Positions 61,986 to 64,000 of a DNA stretch of 64,000 nucleotides are shown piece by piece (position 1 is the stretch's first letter; the number at the start of each line of letters is the position of its first letter). The stretch spans positions 30,217,501-30,281,500 of the forward strand of contig NW_024465369.1 in the NCBI RefSeq assembly GCF_017591425.1, written 5' to 3'. This DNA is from Ochotona curzoniae. Lineage: Eukaryota; Chordata; Mammalia; Lagomorpha; Ochotonidae. The position numbers were made by a program, and so were the translations under genes. The notes beneath the pieces are model-generated. The model worked only from the letters and a program-made list of their open reading frames with translations, ran no database searches and was not told where the DNA came from.

Positions 61986-63581
61986 GGTATGTGTAGTATT
62001 ACCTTTTGGTTTTAGATGGGACTAAACTGCATATCGTATCTATGGCTATTTTTAGAATTTAATTGAATTAAGAGCATGTAATTAAAACATAATGACATGA
62101 CGTAGAAAGTAGATCCATTTCTCTGAAGAGATGAACTATAGTGTACTGTTTAAGTTTAAAGCTTTGAGACTAAAGGCACTTTGAATCATGGTTCTGCCTG
62201 CAGATAAACTGAAATTAAGGATAGAGTTAAGTTGCTTAACCATCGCAAAATTTGGTTTCCCCGTCTGTAAAAATACATGCTCCATAAACTACGTCATTGA
62301 GTTGTAGATGTGGAGAAAGTGAGGCAATGTTTCTAAATGCTTAACACAATGTCGCCATCAACTGTAGGCACTGTAATTATACTGTTGTGAGAGAAATGGT
62401 TTGAATTATGCAGGCTTCTGGAAGTCATTTCAAAGCAACGTACTGAAATTTAATGTTATCATTGTTATAAGGTATGGAATTTCATTCATGCTGTCAGTGA
62501 CTCATTCGTAGGAAGATTCTGAAAGAGAAAGTCACATTGCTGTCTTCAGATTGTGAAAAAAACGTATGTAATGGCATTTTTTGTTTTAAATGCTTAATTG
62601 TTTTTGGATATGGGTGAATGACATATTTAAGTCAAGACTATCCTTCCAAAATATGTCATTTTAATCTCAATACATATCAAAATATATCATTTTAATATCA
62701 ATAATTTCCCTTCCCCAAGATATCACATCTGCCCATTACACTGATGACACCATGCCAATTGACCTAGACAGTATAAGGGAACAACAACTCTTGACTTACT
62801 GTTAACACATTGCCTGTCAGAGGTTGAAAAATAAACCTAATTAAAATTCAAGGGCATTTTACCTCAGATCAATTTGTAGTTGTATAACATTATAGAACAT
62901 GTCTTGACATCCCTTTTAAATTAAAAAATAAGTTGCCCATATGCTTTCCTTCCTTGTCCCTGCAGGGCTGCATCCTTTGCTCTGGGTTTGCTGGCATTTC
63001 CCTAACAGCCTCTTCAGCCCATCCTCCTAGCGTTTGACTTCCTCCTTTTATTTCATGTTCTCACTCTTGTGCCTTGTACCTCTTCGTCTCACACCCAGAT
63101 CTGCCCATATTGCCTCATTTTCCCCTATGCCCTGTGTCCTGACAGATACATCGCACACCGCTGGGCTTAAGGAAAACCCGTATTTAGAGTGAAAAGTATC
63201 TCAGGCAGCCTCCTAGCATTCGGAGGCTCCTGTATTTTGTAGTACCTTCTCTTTATATTGCCAGTATAAATAAGTGGGAGGAAAATCAAGATGAGGTTTA
63301 TTTCATTGATGTTTTTAAACATGTATCCATGTGAAAGATAAGTATATAATTTGAATTTAACTGTTGTGGGCAGAAGTAATAATTGCTGTTTTTCAAAATC
63401 TTCATGTTTATAAAGTGCAAGTTTATAGTATTGTGCGCAACAACAGGCTTATTCAAAGAGAGACTGCCTGATGGTGACATTAGAGGTAGGAGTGCTACAG
63501 TTGGTAGATCTTTGACATGGGTGTGGAATGACTCTCTAGCATCCCAGAGAGTGGGGCTATATCATCCTGTGGAAGCAACGC
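61986..63581. other. A/T-rich upstream DNA with one MIR
   Basis: Apart from the MIR at 62155-62390, no gene or repeat is recognised. A pyrimidine-rich part lies at about 62945-63125. Confidence 0.45.
62155..62390 (+). mobile_element. MIR, nearly full length
   Basis: Forward MIR order is visible: 'aatcatggttctgcctgcag', 'gttaagttgcttaaccatcg', 'ggtttccccgtctgtaaaaa' and 'aatgcttaacacaatgtc'. It is strongly diverged, as expected for an element predating placental mammals. Confidence 0.6.
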
Positions 63582-63896
63582 CTTAAAAAAAAAAAAAAAA
63601 GATTTATTTATTTTTTATTGGAAAGCCAGATATACAGAGAAGAAGTTCTTCTGTTCGATGATTCACTCCCCAAGTGACCACAATGGCTGGGCTCAGCAGA
63701 TCCAAAGCGAGGAGCTCTGCTGGGTCTCCCACGTAGGTGCAGGGTCTCAAGACTTTGGGCCATCCTCTAATGTTTTCCCATGTCAGAGATAGGGAGCTGG
63801 ATGGGAAGCAGGGCTGCCGGGATTACAACTGGTGTCCAAATGGGATCCCAGCATGTTCAAGGCGAAGACGAGGCGCTAGGCCACGCTGCTGGGCCC
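63582..63896 (-). mobile_element. young CSINE, pika type
   Basis: 'gatttatttattttttattg' to 'ctaggccacgctgctgggcc', preceded by a 16-base A run. No clear target duplication was found. Confidence 0.93.
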
Positions 63897-64000
63897 CAGG
63901 GACGCATGTTTAAAAATCTGAGGATTCTCAACCTATCATAGTGTAAATTCAGCACCCAGGAGACTGCCCTGAGTAGAAACCCCGCCCACCAGAACAGCCA

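Overview
The window looks like nuclear DNA from a lagomorph, most likely a pika (Ochotona) rather than a rabbit. The main evidence is more than 70 copies of the tRNA-derived C-type SINE (CSINE). The youngest copies (9563-9912, 39774-40114, 44322-44649, 56611-56938, 63582-63896) carry a head reading 'gcatggcctagcggctaaag' and a tail reading 'gtatatctgacttt' before an A-rich end. From memory this variant is typical of pika. The species call is inference; the lagomorph call is strong.

Only one protein-coding gene is recognised with confidence. On the minus strand, 47415-47646 is coding exon 1 of STK39 (SPAK, the Ste20-type kinase acting with WNK kinases on cation-chloride cotransporters). It starts with [16 protein letters not shown], runs through the Pro/Ala-rich 'PAPA' tract, and ends at the first residues of the kinase domain, at a GT splice donor. 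The exon lies in a CpG island (about 46640-48180) that also holds the promoter. Everything from 47414 down to 1 is STK39 intron 1; no further STK39 exon was recognised, which fits a very large first intron. Everything above about 48200 is upstream flank.

Intron 1 (1-47414) is mostly SINEs of several ages in both orientations. It also has a piece of L1 ORF2 (22652-23335), a probable L1 3' end with a perfect 14-bp target duplication (26348-27034), a few MIRs, microsatellites and unique DNA. A 34-nt piece of U2 snRNA sits inside an old SINE with its own target duplication (25878-25939). Repeat-poor stretches at about 14877-16454 and 31639-34864 are the best places to look for regulatory elements.

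The upstream flank (48180-64000) has the same texture. It holds one sequence that could be a 3' terminal exon on the plus strand (57885-58444: acceptor-like site, short lysine-rich reading frame, AATAAA signal), which I could not assign to a gene.

Almost all other open reading frames over 60 codons are chance frames in SINEs, microsatellites or the GC-rich island. No CRISPR array, operon, prophage or other prokaryotic feature is present. I found no new biological system. The points of most interest are the U2 retro-fragment, the hexanucleotide-coded PAPA tract, the unassigned terminal exon and several nested insertions with clear target duplications. SINE boundaries are read by eye and are typically good to about 10-20 bases.
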